Positions 31,750 to 44,337 of a stretch of DNA of 64,000 nucleotides are shown piece by piece. Every line of letters begins with the position of its first letter. Positions within the stretch are counted from its first letter, which is position 1. The notes under the pieces are model-generated. The model was given only the letters and a program-made list of their open reading frames with translations. It ran no database searches and was not told the DNA's origin. The position numbers and the translations under genes are program-made. This stretch comes from Isoperla grammatica (Eukaryota; Arthropoda; Insecta; Plecoptera; Perlodidae), in NCBI GenBank assembly GCA_945910005.1, contig OX246747.1, forward strand, positions 16,562,746 to 16,626,745, read 5' to 3'.

Positions 31750-32496
31750 AGGCGGATTCACAATTGAAATAAGAGTTGAAATAGTGAAATAGCAATAAGG
31801 TTTAAGCGAAATGGAACATGCAATAACAATGCTATGGTTCACAACTGTCACAGTGGATTGAAATAGTCATAAGAAATTATTCAATTCCATTTCTTATTTC
31901 AACTTCTTATGACGAACCAATCAAAGCTCGAGAAGAGAAGGCCTACTCCAGTCGAACCGGATATTATCGTCGTTGTTGTTGTTGTTATTGTCGTCGTCGT
32001 CGTCCACGTTAGGTAGGCTTCTTGCAAGCTTGTTTTACAACAATGAAACAAATTAAATTAATCGATCGGCAAACATCAAGCTGTCAAACAATAAAATATC
32101 CTGATTTTGAAAACAAATCTTCAAAACAAACAAGAAACATACAAAACGTTTACAACTTGGTTGCCCATCATTAGTCGTTTTAACTGGTGAGCAGTTACTA
32201 TTGCCATACCTCGTTTTCTTCATAATGTTGCAATTTTATTACTTTGACAGCTCGTTGTTTGTCGGTGCTGGCGCTGCGAGTGGAAAAAAGTCGCAGTGCA
32301 AAGCCACATTTGGCCACGGCCTGCTATAGGTTTGGAGTAGGCCGTGACTTTGGCGTCAGATCCGGTCGAACAGTGCTCGATTGAAACGCTCTCCTATGTT
32401 GAAATAAGGTACTACGGGTCTGTTGTGAACCAGTTCGTTGTTATTTCACTATTTCACGGATTCTTATTTCAACCCTTATTTCAATTGTGGATCGGC
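31750..32496. mobile_element. 747-bp non-autonomous inverted-repeat element (TSD CTAGA)
   Basis: CTAGA flanks both ends (31745-31749, 32497-32501), and removing the element reconnects LINE codons. Terminal repeats: left GGCGGATTCACAATTG and right, complemented, GCCGATCCACAATTG, both continuing AAATAAG and TTGAAATA. The interior has further ATTTCTTATTTCAAC inverted copies and a GTCGTC/GTTGTT microsatellite at 31968-32005. No coding. Superfamily not assigned. Confidence 0.85.
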
Positions 32497-32729
32497 CTAG
32501 AGTAAACAATCAAACAAATACTTGCATTGAACACATATTTCTTAAGTCAAATCAAGTTAATAAGTTCCATACGGCAATTGTACAAACGAGTAAGTCATAA
32601 TTGGGATGGAAAATGGAAATGCAGTCATTGAGCCTAGCGATACTAAGGGTAGCTATAAACAAATACACATTCTGAATTTCTTGCAACTTGATGACTTTCT
32701 AAAAAACTAAACATGGGAATCAGTGCTAA

Positions 32730-33131
32730 ATGAACAAAACATCGACAAAGCCACAGAGACATTTATTGACAAAATTAAAACTTTTACGAAACTCAGCTCT
32801 TCGAATCAAAACAAATAATAAAACTAAAAAACTAAAACCAGGGATAACATTAGGACTTATACAGTCAATTAAGCACAGAGATCGAATATGTAAGCAAGTC
32901 CTAAAAAATCCTAACAATGTTGAATTACGATCTTCTTACAAACAATACAGGAATCACTTAAATAGGTTAATACAGTCAACTAAGAACGATTACTACAAAA
33001 AACAAAATAGCAGATGCAAATAAAGATATTAAAACAGTGTGGAAAATCATCAATGAGGCAACAAGCAATCAAAAAGCAAAATCTAATATTATAGACAAAA
33101 TAATGATAAACAATAGCATAGGTCTGGGATA
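32730..33131 (+). pseudogene. LINE ORF2 connector before RT
   Basis: Frame with KPGITLGLIQSIKHRDRICK, YKQYRNHLNRLIQSTKNDYY and, after a shift, KDIKTVWKIINEATSNQ is the typical segment between endonuclease and RT in CR1/Jockey-type LINEs. It stops at NSIGLG, where the SAP fragment begins. Confidence 0.8.
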
Positions 33132-33685
33132 GCTGGTTCGTGACCTCACACAAAATATTGCCCAAGCAGACGCCGCTGTTTGACATTCAGACAAACACAC
33201 CAGGGATGGAAACTATGGCGGTACCGATGTTTACATCGTAGTTTTAGATGAACATGAGGCACCCGGGGCAAGATTACCGTACGATGAAGTATCCCGTAGT
33301 TCAAATGAACAATTAAAAAGATGGTTGGAGTGCAGAGAATCACCCAAACGTGGTTTAAGACCAGATTTTATATTGAGGTTAGTACAGCTTGGCGATTGCA
33401 TGCATATTGGTAGGCCTAGGGCCTATTCTAATAAAAGTTTAACCTCCATTGGGCTAGTTATGATGTTGTAAATAATTTGTTTTTTCAACAGAGTGACACA
33501 ATCTTTAAAGGTTGGTAATATTCCAATAAGCCCAGCTGTGGACGGCGGAAAATGGTACAACGCCAAATTGGATGCAGCCAGCAACCAAAGAGCTGATACA
33601 ACAACAGCTTCGTGGCTAAGGCTAGCAGATTTACAAGAAGATTTTTCCTCCAGAAAGATTTAATTATGGTAATGTGTACTACCAC

Positions 33686-34627
33686 TAGGGATGTCAAAAA
33701 GCGTGTATTTCACTAAACGTGTACTCGCCGTCCACAAAAACGTGTACACGTTTACACGTTTACTTCTACAAGAAGTACAATCTGTGTTTACATTTTTATA
33801 GTATATATAGTAAACCTGATACTCAATGGTCATTACATGTTCACTGCATAATAATGTACCCCCTCCAAGGAAATCAAGAGGCCTTACGGAATCCCCATTG
33901 ACTCTGATATGTAGGCCTACGTAAAAAAACACTGCACGTCCTGAATATGGTTATAGTGTTAGGGTGCCGAGCGCCGAGCGGTCAGCGTCACACGGCTGCC
34001 GTGCCGTGGGTCGCTCGCTTCAGGCTTGCAGGCCGGACGTACACTGCATAGAGCAATTAATTACGTGAATCCACAGAAGAAGAATTTGTATTGAACTTGA
34101 AGATTCGTTTTAAATGATTTATCATGGTACCTGTGCTTCCGGAATTGTGTTGAAGTTCTTTCCCGCACAGTCGGCATTTCACGATGTTTTCACTCTTGTC
34201 AAAGTATTTCCAGACTACACTATGACTAGACATCTTGAGAGCACGCGCAACGCAAATAACGTCTTTCTTAGGGTAGTGACTCGGACCTACTGTCGGTGTC
34301 GACTGTGATGTGACTGTCTGTGAGCCACTTGCGTTTTCGTTCTTTACTGATGTCCGATATTACAAATTTAGGATGACTCACGCTGCCGAGTTCAAGACGC
34401 GAGGGTGAAATAGGAGACCACAACCACATCGCTATACCCGCAAATGAATGAACAATAAAGAGTGAACGGCGGCAAATTGGCTCATATGATAAGAATTCAG
34501 CAGGTTGCACACTGGATAAAAATAGCATTACATAAGTTATAAATCGTTTACTTCTCAAGGAAAATCGGTAAACGTGTACACGCCTCACGGCGTGTACACG
34601 TTTACACGTTTACACGTACCATCCCTA
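33686..34627. mobile_element. hAT MITE with BED-finger remnant (TSD ACTACCAC)
   Basis: Perfect 8-bp TSD ACTACCAC (33678-33685, 34628-34635). Tips TAGGGATG and CATCCCTA. Both ends are loaded with ACGTGTACACGTTTACACG-type sequences. It keeps a BED zinc-finger exon on the minus strand. Related to 48775 and 50749. Confidence 0.92.
34057..34233 (-). pseudogene. BED zinc-finger exon of a ZBED-type hAT transposase
   Basis: ATG at 34233 on the minus strand opens 58 codons: MSSHSVVWKYFDKSEN, CRLCGKELQHNSGSTG, MINHLKR. This is the CxxC...HxxxH DNA-binding finger that begins ZBED1-like hAT transposases. The rest of the transposase is deleted from the element. Confidence 0.8.
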
Positions 34628-34975
34628 ACTACCACCTAATTGAATCTGTACAATCCATAAGCGAATTTGTTGTGCCACAAGCTAATGACAAGACAAGCTC
34701 TGACGAAAACTCTAGCCAGCTTCATGACAACAGTGAGAATGTTGATGCTCACACAGCTAAACCTTTAAAAAGAGGTGAAGGTAAAAAACGTAACATTTGT
34801 AATGTGTTCTTTATGATAATACCTAGAATCACTGTTGCACAACCCATAACAACAGTGCTTGGTAGCCGGCATGTTTGGTTTGTTTGTTTGACTCGAAATC
34901 AGTATCGATATAAGAAAGATGGCGGATGCACAATCGATATCTATTTTTAGAATTGAAACCTATGCTATTGCAAGT

Positions 34976-36231
34976 ACAGAGAGTAATCCCCAAAAAGTTG
35001 CAGAAACATTCATAAACTACTTTAATAACATAGGAAAAGAATTAGCTCGTTCGTTTCCGTGTCCGGAACACCGTTCTAGACAACTAATTTCCAAAAATCC
35101 GCCACTTTTATGGCTTTGTCATTTGCTAAGATTAGATCCTCTATTGTACAAGTCTGCTCTAGATTTGGGCAGACTAGCAGGTTGGGCTGAAAACATACTA
35201 CTAAAAAAGCAATCATCTTCCAACCGTCTAAACGCAGATGACTTTCCTGTACATCGTCAAAACGCGTCAATATTTCTCAGTCCAACAGTTGATGAAGAAA
35301 TAATAAGAAATATCAATGAGCTAAAAACAGACTCTGCCCCAGTCGGCCCGACCTTATAAACACAAAAATAATCAAAGCAAAAAAATGTCACATAGTTCAA
35401 CCTCTCAAATACATCATAGACTTAAGCTTTACCATAGGAATATTTCCAAACATCTTTCAAAAAATCAAGAAACTTTTAACAAAACTGGAAAAATATGGCA
35501 TCCGAGGTGTAGCTCTACAACTAATAAAAAGTTACTTAAATAACAGAGAGCAAGTTGTGAAAATCAACGATACCTTCAGTAGCTCCTCAATCATTGAGTA
35601 TGGCATTCCCCAAGGAACTGTTCTAGGAATACTTACTATTTACAGTATATATAAATAGTTTATGTAATTCTAAGTTAAAATGTAAAATTGTCACCTTTGC
35701 TGATGACACTGTCCTCATATTTTCTAGCGACAAAAGGAAAACTACTTACCAAATTGCAGATAATGAAATGAGGAAAATAAAACTATGGCTTGAATGTAAA
35801 TCTACTTACACTCAACAAAGATAAAACCTTCCACATTGCATTCTCTTACAGAAACTGACCAACCTGTTCATGACTTCTACTTAAAAATACTGTACATACA
35901 AATACATGTAACGATATTACAGTTCCTTGTAACAGCAAAAAAATCGAGAAAGTATACCAAACTCAGTATCTTGGAGTGGTTGTGGACCAACACATGAAAT
36001 TGGACTGCCATGTGTGTAACTATAAAAAAACTTAGAAACACTCTGTACAAATATTACACACTTAGAAACTTTCTTAATCTATCCGCACTTAAAATGCTCT
36101 ACTATTCTTTAACACAATCTATACTTGAAAATGGAATACTAGCTTGGGGTGGAACTTACCTAAATCATCTTATACCCCTTATCACAATACAAAAACATAT
36201 AGGCCCTACTGAAGGTAATAATGAAAAAACA
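34976..36231 (+). pseudogene. LINE reverse transcriptase relic
   Basis: ESNPQKVAETFINYFNNIGKEL, VDEEIIRNINELKTDSAP, then KLEKYGIRGVALQLIKSYL, YGIPQGTVLG (RT motif), FADDTVLIF (catalytic DD) and LSALKMLYYSLTQSILENGILAWGG. Numerous shifts and stops; an internal deletion before KKLLTKLEKYG removes the RT motif A region, and about 35090-35270 holds foreign sequence. The 13 bases at 36219-36231 are the target duplication of the Penelope complex; the LINE continues at 47277. Confidence 0.8.
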
Positions 36232-36235
36232 TTAT

Positions 36236-36507
36236 ATAAAACCTAGAAGTTGGACTATACACTGTTCCTTGTCAAGATCAAACAATTAAACCGCAATATT
36301 TCGAGCCCTGATCAGAGCTCTTCAACGGGCGAAATCAAACTGCTCGCAAACCTGACAGCTGACACAGACACACCCCCTTCACCGCCACCTCGATCCACGA
36401 CACACCGCGCCTACCAACTCTAACAAGCGGTGCATCACAAAGCTCACAACAACCACAACCCGCCCAAACCTAACCTAACTGACACATCAAAACAACGACG
36501 GAACAAA
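36236..36507 (-). repeat. Penelope 3' terminal region, unit 1
   Basis: Same sequence as 40427-40689 and (inverted) 46955-47222. It contains CTCTGATCAGGGCTCGAAAT on the minus strand, a short palindrome followed by GAAA that resembles a hammerhead core with one changed base (CUGAUCA for CUGAUGA). Confidence 0.8.
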
Positions 36508-38034
36508 CTCCCTCCAGGTGTGCGGGAACGAAATACTAGGTGAACTAATAACCTCAGTGTTAACAGACATTAAAGCAGCTTCTTTTAACTTTCTAATATA
36601 AGGGTTCTGTTCATGCAACAACGCTTTTGCCTCATTCCACCTAATGTTGTGATGATTCTCAAATACATGCTCAGCTAACCTAGACACGTCTACTTTCCTC
36701 TGTCTCACGTTCGACATATGCTCCTTCAATCTAACCTCTAAAGGTCTTTTAGATTCACCGATATAAGCAGAGCCACACTCACAAGGTATCGAGTAAACGG
36801 AATGTTTGGAGGACTGGACCTCATTCTTAGGCTTAGTAACAGTAAGAACACTACGAAACGACCCTGGAGAATTAAAAACAATTCGTATCCCATGAGGGGC
36901 TAGTAACCGACGAATCTTCTCAGACAGGTTCGGATAATAATCTAGAGTAATAGTTCTCTTAACTGTCGTCACAGCCTGCCCTAGAGCCTCATCCCTCCTC
37001 GTACGATCCCCACTAACAACTCGTCGAAACAAATCATTAGGATATCCGTTCTTTATGAATGCCTGAGCTAGATGTTGTAACTCATCCTCTACCAAGATGT
37101 CACTTGAGCAATTAGTCGAGGCCCTATTGGCAAGACACTTCATAACACCATGTTTAACATGGGTCGGGTGATTCGAATCAGCTCTGATGTATTGATCAGT
37201 ATGAGTAGGCTTTCTATAAACCTTAGTTATCAAACCCAACTCAGTTTTGGTAATAAACAAATCGAGAAAAGGAAGAGAAACCTCCTTTTCTTCTTCAATA
37301 GTAAACTTGATATTAGGGTGAAAACCATTTAGTTCATTTAGAAGTACAAGCAACTCATCATGAGAACCACGGTAGATGGCTAGAACATCGTCTACGTAAC
37401 GGAGCCATAGATCAGGAGACAAAGAACTCACCTGTAAAACCTCTGTTTCCAGATGGTCCATATACAGGTCAGCCAATATCGGCGAGAGGCAGCTACCCAT
37501 GGCTAGGCCATCAAGTTGCAGGAAGTGTTGTCCATTGAACTCGAAGTAACAGTTGTTGAGGCAGAGAGTTAGAAGTTCCATGATGCTGTCAACTGGCATG
37601 CAAGTTCGGTCTGGAAGAGAATTATCGGAGGAGAGTTTGCGTCTCACTATATCTAGAGTGTCCGCTATCGGAACCGATGGAAACAAGTTAACCACATCAA
37701 AGCTCACTAAATGAGAATCAGGGTGTACCTGTACATCCCTCAGAATATTGACAAGCTCTTGAGAGTTCTTAACCCATTGGAATATTAAAACGAGTATGAC
37801 TCGTGGCACTTTGAAAATCCGCAGGAATACAATCACGAGTCCTACTCGTGACACTTTTAGTTCATGTTTTTCACACTAGATAGCACTACTAGGCAGGTCT
37901 GTTATTACCGACTTAAATCTTCCATATGTCGATAGCTTAGTTCGAAATCTTTTCGCTAGATTGGGACACGGGTATCGTTTTAACAATTAAATTACTATGT
38001 TCACGCGTCTGGCAGATGAAGGAAGCTTTCCGCT

Positions 38035-38271
38035 ATGGCGTCCGTAAAGCGAAAGTTGTTTACGAAAGCGTGTGATATTGAAAACGAACTGTTTAATCTT
38101 AGTAGTGACGACGAGGATATTTTCTCTGATGAAGAACTATATGTTGGTGATTCTTCATCTTATGATAATGCAAGCGATTCGATCATGGAATCAGAAGACG
38201 AGGGTTTTACAAACGTAAATACCAGGATGATGACGCCTGTGCCTACCGCCTACTTATATTGCCAAAAGTAG
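38035..38271 (+). pseudogene. N-terminal fragment of piggyBac-like transposase
   Basis: ATG at 38035 opens 78 codons: MASVKRKLFTKACDIEN, LSSDDEDIFSDEELY and DSIMESEDEGFTN. Acidic Asp/Glu/Ser-rich starts like this are typical for piggyBac transposases. The DDD catalytic core is absent, so this non-autonomous element would depend on another copy. Confidence 0.65.
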
Positions 38272-38862
38272 AGGTCTATTTCTCATATGACTGTTCGTAA
38301 AAAAAAATAGTATGGGCCTTACCAGTATTTTTTTTTAACAAAACTATGGCTTCTTTACATGAAATAAAATTGTATACAATATTTTATCACTTTTGGTAAT
38401 TATTTCAGGGGTGCCCAAATTACTATAACTAGGAAAACGCTCTGTTTGACGCGTTGATAAGCGAGCGCGTCCATATCTACGAACGTTCTGGCGAAAAGAT
38501 CTCAAAGCTAATAAAAACAACAATTAACAACAATTCAAGAATGTGCATTTCAACATTTTTTCTAATTTCCCTAGCTATTATACTTCCCGATATTGTTGAA
38601 TGCAGTGCAATTTGCGTTGCTAAGAATTTTCGTTGTCTGTCTAGTGTTTTCGCAGCGGTCCGCCACCGTTACTAACAGTTATTGAGTGTAACTTTGTAAC
38701 TTTTCGAACGAATGTGCCTCAAAACTATACACCTTCAATCCACATCGAGGCTTGTGGATGGTCCAAATTTCAAGTTGATCGGACTTTCCGTTCGACCGCT
38801 ATCGACAGACATAAAAACAAAACAAAAAACAAACAGCATGAAGTGCCATAAGAGTCTAGTAC

Positions 38863-38881
38863 AAAAAAAAAAAAAAAAAAA
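38863..38881. repeat. Poly-A run of 19
   Basis: Homopolymer between two copies of an AGTGCCATAAGAGTCT motif, inside the piggyBac-type element. Confidence 0.8.
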
Positions 38882-40426
38882 CAGAACGAAGTGCCATAAG
38901 AGTCTCGTGGAGACGCTCGCTTCGCTCGCTTAAATATTCATAAAACTTTGACTTTGAACAGACTATACCACTATAAAATGTGCTAGTTGAACCTTCCAGA
39001 ATGCAGAATTTGCTTTACTTAGGTGTTTTCATTATATGCTGAAAGTTTTGTAGAGATTGCTTCATTAATGACTTTAATAAAAAATAAAACATTATTATTG
39101 GTGCTGAAAAACAAAACATGGAAATTAAATAGTATTTCAGGGGTGGTATTTTTGCAGAATAATGGTATTCCAATGGGTTAACGGATGATTTAATACCAAC
39201 CCTCAAAGGTTTCAGAATATTCAATAAAAAAGATGACAATTTGCTAAACGGGGAGTTCCGTGCACTCACAATAGGGCGCAAAGGCAAAGCAGCTTTGTGT
39301 ATCTCGGGTAAACCATAAATGTGTGGAGGTTTTGAAAAATGAGGTGTAAGCTGGGTTCTCACCTGTGGAGTCAAAATACCATCCAACTTCTTCACCGCTC
39401 GATACACCAAGTTGTCATAAGCATTAGTAGGGTCTTTCTTAAGAGTCTTATATTGATCCGTAGTGAGCAAATCTTGCATTTTTGAGATGTAACATTCTTT
39501 ATCCAGCAACACCGTGCTTCTACCTTTATCAGCCGGAAGAATAATAATAGAATCATCTCCTTTAAGTTCTTTAAGGATAGACCGCTCTAGGCTAGTTAAA
39601 TTTGACTTCACACCACCATGTTGTTTTAAAGTGTCTTTCACCTTAGCCCTGACACTATCCCTCTCACCTTCATCAACCAAATACATGCAAGACTCGACAA
39701 CACAGGCCACATCGAACTTGTTCACCTGCTTCGGTGTAACAGCAAAACCCATACCCCGGGATAACACCACCTTCTCAACCTGAGTAAGAACTCTTGAGGA
39801 ATGATTAACAACCACTTTCTCAACATACTCATTAGATGGGGTGAACCCACGCTGGACAAGCTCTGAGGTCTTCTTTTCATCCCACAATCTATCAAACTTC
39901 TTCCTCTGCACCTCCCTAACCCGACCACACTCAACATCATAGTTCCTCTGCATCGACACACACACCCTCTCCAACCTCTCATCCTCCAACCCCACAATCC
40001 GCCCCACTTCAAAATCAATCCTCCTATGCAACCGGTAAATCTTATGTCTGATAAAATTGATTTGTTCTTTGACCAACAAGATGGAAGCTGATCTAAGAGT
40101 GCCATGAGCCCTGGCAGTAGGAGCAAACGAGTTTTTAATCCTGAAACCCCTAGGAACAATCCCATGTTGTTTACATTTACACAAAAAAGTTAAATGATTT
40201 TTCAACCTAGCCAATGAAAGAAAACACCTCTCCAGCGACCTGCAAAAACGTTGAAAACAATCAACCACACCCTCACGAGGCCTAAGTCCACCAACAGGAC
40301 GGTCTTCTCTAAGCCAGTCAGGAACAAACAAGTATGAATCTGAATATGAGTTTCCAGACAGGTCCATGCTGAATCGTTAATTAAAAGATGGAAACATAGT
40401 AGAACAGGTAAAAACGTTATATAAAA

Positions 40427-40689
40427 CCTAGTAGTTGGACTATACACTGTTCCTTGTCAAGATCAAACAATTAAACCGCAATATTTCGAGCCCTGATCAG
40501 AGTTCTTCAACGGGCGAAATCAAACTGCTCGCAAACCTGACAGCTGACACAGACACACCCCCTTCACCGCCACCTCGATCCACGACACACCGCGCCTACC
40601 AACTCTAACAAGCGGTGCATCACAAAGCTCACAACAACCACAACCCGCCCAAACCTAACCTAACTGACACATCAAAACAACGACGGAAC
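40427..40689 (-). repeat. Penelope 3' terminal region, unit 2
   Basis: Near-identical to 36236-36507. It is cut off at GACGGAAC by the hAT insertion and resumes at 45082 with the coding 3' end. Confidence 0.85.
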
Positions 40690-41392
40690 CAGTGTTGCCA
40701 CGTGCAGTACAGTTGTACTAGATCTAGTACGAAAAAGTTAGTTCTAGTACGGCAGTACCACTTTCCCAAAAATCACCCAAATCTAGTACTATTTCCAACA
40801 GATTCAAAGAAAAATAAACAACACAATAATAATGCTTTTGAAATCGCGAACCAATCAGTTGGAAAAAATTAATTGGGAGAATACAACAAACACTACCAAA
40901 AATCAATACAAATTTAAACATATATTCCCGCGCGAACAGACGGAGTGAAGAGCGAGAGAAGACTACTGGTCGAGTTGGTCTTATCAGAAAGTCAGGTTCG
41001 TGTAAATCCCCAATCATTTAGATTGAGTCATCACCTCCCTCCCGTCCCGTCCTGTTCAGTTCAAGTCAATGTCAATATACCTTGACTTGTTTGGGACAAC
41101 CGGGCAACTAGTTATTTGCCAACACGCACATGTACAGACTCTATTAGCTCTTCTGATCGGACTACAGCCAGGCGTAATATCACATGATCGCATTGCACTG
41201 TGCTGCGTTCTTATAAGTTCTATTTAAATTATAACGTTCGTATTGCACTCTATATGAGCGCTAACGGGGATTACCCAATTTGAGTGAACAGTAGCATTGG
41301 GTTTGAAGTTCAAACCCAATGACAGTAGTCACCAGTCACCAGACAGCAATTGATTCGTGTTTGATGTTTTATCTTGGAAGAACTCCTTTTCA

Positions 41393-44246
41393 ATGGACAG
41401 GTAAGTCTATAAATATTTGCCTACTTTCAAATGTCCTGTAAAATCATACCTGGCATAGACCGACATTGATATATTATTAGATGATCGTAGCGAAATCTTT
41501 CCATTCAACTCGATCAGCGCTCTGTCTGTGTGTGTGTGTGTGTGTGTGGTTGATTGTATAGTGTTTATGGCGGTAATTTTTAAAACTGTTGTGCAAACGT
41601 ATACATGCTTGCTTATCAACGCGTCACACAGATTCACTCTCATTCATTCACGCTCATCTGTCAATGTGAAGCGTTTTCCTAGTAATGCTACATTCAATTT
41701 TACCTAGCCTTTTTAACTTTTACTACCAATTTAGATATCAAACATACACATTTTGACAATTCAATATTTTTCTTTCAAGATTTATTTTGAGAGGAAATAG
41801 TGGTAAACAAACCCCCAATCAAGACCCCCAACCGTCCACATCAACAAGTGGCGTTGATGTTGATGTTATTGCGAACTCGACGCCTAGTCCTACTCGGAAG
41901 CATACTCTTTCATCTGAATCTGAGACTGAGAGAGAGGATGATCGTCCTTGGAGGCGTACTCAAGTTTCATCTGAATCCGAGAGAGAGGATGATCCAGAAC
42001 CTATTGAAATTGACGGTGGTACGTAGGTCTATATAATGAGATAATAATTTTGAGTTAATTTTTGACAATGCAGTTACGTAGATTGAAAGGACTTATACTT
42101 TATTACTTATACTTTATTTCATTTATATAGATTCTGGTGGCGAAGGAGCTAAGCTCAGACAAAAAGCAAAGCTGACATCGAAACGAAACTACAAGCAAAA
42201 ATTTAGACTAGATTGGGAACATAAATATAAAGATTGGCTACTTAAATCATCGAACAACGAAGCTTTTTGCAAAGTATGCCATAAGTCTCTTCAAGGGGGC
42301 GTATTTCATCTTAATCGTCATGCAGCGACCCAGGCGCACCAAAGTAGAATAGCAGCACTGAAATCCACTGTCAAGATAACAGAGCCTAAATTTCACGGTG
42401 AAGGAGAAAAGAAGAAACGATTGAAGAGGCTAATCCAAGAAGGTGAGCTAAAAATGGTTATGCACCTGGCAGAACATAATTTACCATTCCGTTTAATGGA
42501 ACACATGCCCCAGTTCATAAAATCGGTATGCCCTGACTCAGAAATTGCGAAGGGTATCAAGTGTAGCCGAACGAAGGCTACCCAAATAGCTATGGATGTA
42601 TTAGCGCCAGCGAGCTTAGAAGTCATAGGAAACATGTTGCAAAAATATGCTTACTCCCTTATAATTGACGAAACAACTGACATAAGCACAAAGAAGAGCC
42701 TTGCTATTGTAGCAAGGCACTTTGATGAGGAAGCAGAAGAAGTTAAAGACAGGTTTTTGGGTCTTGTTGAAGTTGAACGCGCTACTGCTGACGGCCTGGT
42801 TGAAACAATCAAAACTGCACTGTTAAAAAATAAAATCCCAATTCAAAACATGATTGGCTTTGCGGCCGATAATGCGGCTGTCATGATGGGAAATAAAAAT
42901 GGAGTACAAACACAGTTAAAAAGAGATGTGCCAAACCTTTTTGTGCTTGGATGTGTATGCCATTCTTTCCACTTATGCGCTTCTGCCGCATGCCTAAAGC
43001 TTCCAAGAACTATTGAAGATTTGGCTAAAGACATCTACTCTTACTTTTCAAACAGTTCAAAGAGAAGGGATGAACTAGGTGAATGCCAAGAATTTGCCAG
43101 AACAAAGCCACATGAAATGCTGAGGCCCAGTCAAACGAGATGGTTGTCTTTACAGGTATTGAAATTATATTACTTAAAATTAGCTGTCATAGAAAAATAA
43201 TTTTATTTCACAACTAGTACGGTATAATCCTCACTTTACCATTTTGATGTTTTTAGGCTGTTGTCAACCGAATATTAGAGCAATGGCCAGCTCTAATCCT
43301 GTTTTTCACGAATGCTGCTGTGAATGATAAACTTCAAGCTCCACAGACCATATTACAAGCTCTCAACACTCCAGTCTTCAAGCTGTACTTCACGTTTCTG
43401 TCGTATGTACTTGATCTAGTTAACAGGCTAAATCTAGAGTTCCAAAGCGAATCCCCTAAGATCCACACTCTTTCATCCCGAGTATCTCAACTGTACAGAA
43501 GTCTCCTCAGGAACTTTGTCAAACAAGAGTTCATCGAAAACGAGGGCTTGGATTCTTTAAATCCCTCCGACCCACATAAATTTCTCTCCCTTGAAAGCAC
43601 ATATTTTGGCGCTAAGACTGAACTTCTAATTGCGAACTCCCCACAAATACCTCATGACCAATTACATAACTTCAGACTGCGAGCACTTGATTTTTATGTC
43701 GAACTATGCCGACAAATCAAGCAACGATTTAAATTTAATGATCCAACACTTGTTGCCCTAGAAAACATTGGCCCAGAAGTAGCTCTTTCTGGGCAAGTGG
43801 CATCCATTATTCAATTGGCTTCACTGTTCCCCAATTTCGTTCCCAATAATGACATAGAAACTCTTAATACTGAATGGCGACTACTGCCTGAAATAAGACG
43901 AGACCCAATTTTCGAAAAACAAATGGAGTTAGTGGAATTTTGGTGTAAAGTGGGAAAAATTAAAAATGGAATTGGGGAACCAATGTTCCAACACCTCTCG
44001 AGCTTCATTAAAAGCATCTTGTGTTTGCCACACAGCAGTGCATCTGCCGAGAGAGTTTTTTCACAACTGAGTCTCATCAAGACAAAAACACGAAACAGAT
44101 TAATGGTGGAAACTTGCAGTGCATTGCTCCACACGAAAGCACTCCTTAAAAATGATACTTGTTTTACATGGCAACCTACACAAAATATGCTAAACAGAAA
44201 AATAGATGAGAATGAAATAGTTCCTGATGAAGATATCACCTTTTAG
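41393..44246 (+). CDS. hAT transposase, four exons, 753 aa
   Basis: Exons 41393-41400, 41780-42018, 42131-43155 and 43257-44246 join at GT-AG sites in phase and total 2262 bases, exactly 754 codons with the stop. The short first exon encodes MDR. An acidic, Ser-rich segment follows, then a BED finger (FCKVCHKSL from Cys129/Cys132, FHLNRHAATQAH). The catalytic domain has D262 (LIIDETTD), D329 (FAADNAAVM), the CVCHSFHLC and QTRWLSL motifs, and E689 (SSASAERVF), followed by the dimerisation block KTKTRNRL. No internal stop or missing key residue. It should cut and rejoin the element's ends. The relic at 1741 is a decayed relative. Confidence 0.93.
41527..41549. repeat. TG microsatellite
   Basis: About 11 TG units within the first intron of the hAT transposase gene. 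Confidence 0.9.
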
Positions 44247-44337
44247 TTTCACACAAAGAAGTGTTTTCTTTCTATTATATTTCCGAATGCATTCATTGTT
44301 GGAGTTTAATAATATAATATGATATTGTTAGGCAAAT

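Larger units (their letters stand above)
33132..34975 (+). pseudogene. SAP-like domain gene fragment with intron, inserted in LINE
   Basis: Exon to 33376: DGNYGGTDVYIVVLDEHEA, then EQLKRWLECRESPKRGL ending FILR, a SAP-like helix-loop-helix. A GT-AG intron (33377-33491) splits an Arg codon. Next exon: VTQSLKVGNIPISPAVDGG, WLRLADLQEDFS, then after a one-base shift FNYGNVYYHLIESV. A hAT MITE splits this last segment at 33686-34627, and the frame resumes to 34770 or so. Such SAP-start proteins often carry a YqaJ-type nuclease at the other end (compare 62363-62665). It interrupts the LINE between SIGLG and ESNPQKVAETF. No clear TSD. Confidence 0.6.
37773..39177. mobile_element. piggyBac-type element (TSD TTAA)
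   Basis: TTAA at 37769-37772 and 39178-39181 flanks perfect terminal repeats CCCATTGGAATA / TATTCCAATGGG. Near the left end are copies of ACTCGTGGCACTTT-like motifs, echoed as AAGTGCCATAAGAGTCT at about 38841 and 38889. It keeps only the first coding exon of a transposase. TTAA target and CCC...GGG tips are diagnostic of piggyBac elements. It sits inside the Penelope polymerase gene. Confidence 0.92.
36487..40367 (-). pseudogene. Penelope-like RT/GIY-YIG ORF of unit 1, split by piggyBac element
   Basis: Two minus-strand frames, 40367-39178 and 37768-36487, add to 2472 bases (823 codons plus stop) once the TTAA insertion is removed, so the ORF was intact before the hit. It starts MDLSGNSYSDSYLF with a basic N-terminal domain. 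The polymerase opens with SIIILPADKGRSTVLLD (about residue 270), then YGLPEIHK, FDVVNLFPSVPI, and YVDD near residue 521. It ends in a GIY-YIG nuclease (YSIPCECGSAYIGESKR, near 719-790) with REFVPSLF at the C-terminus. The polymerase copies RNA into DNA and the nuclease nicks the target. Interrupted, hence pseudogene. Confidence 0.93.
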
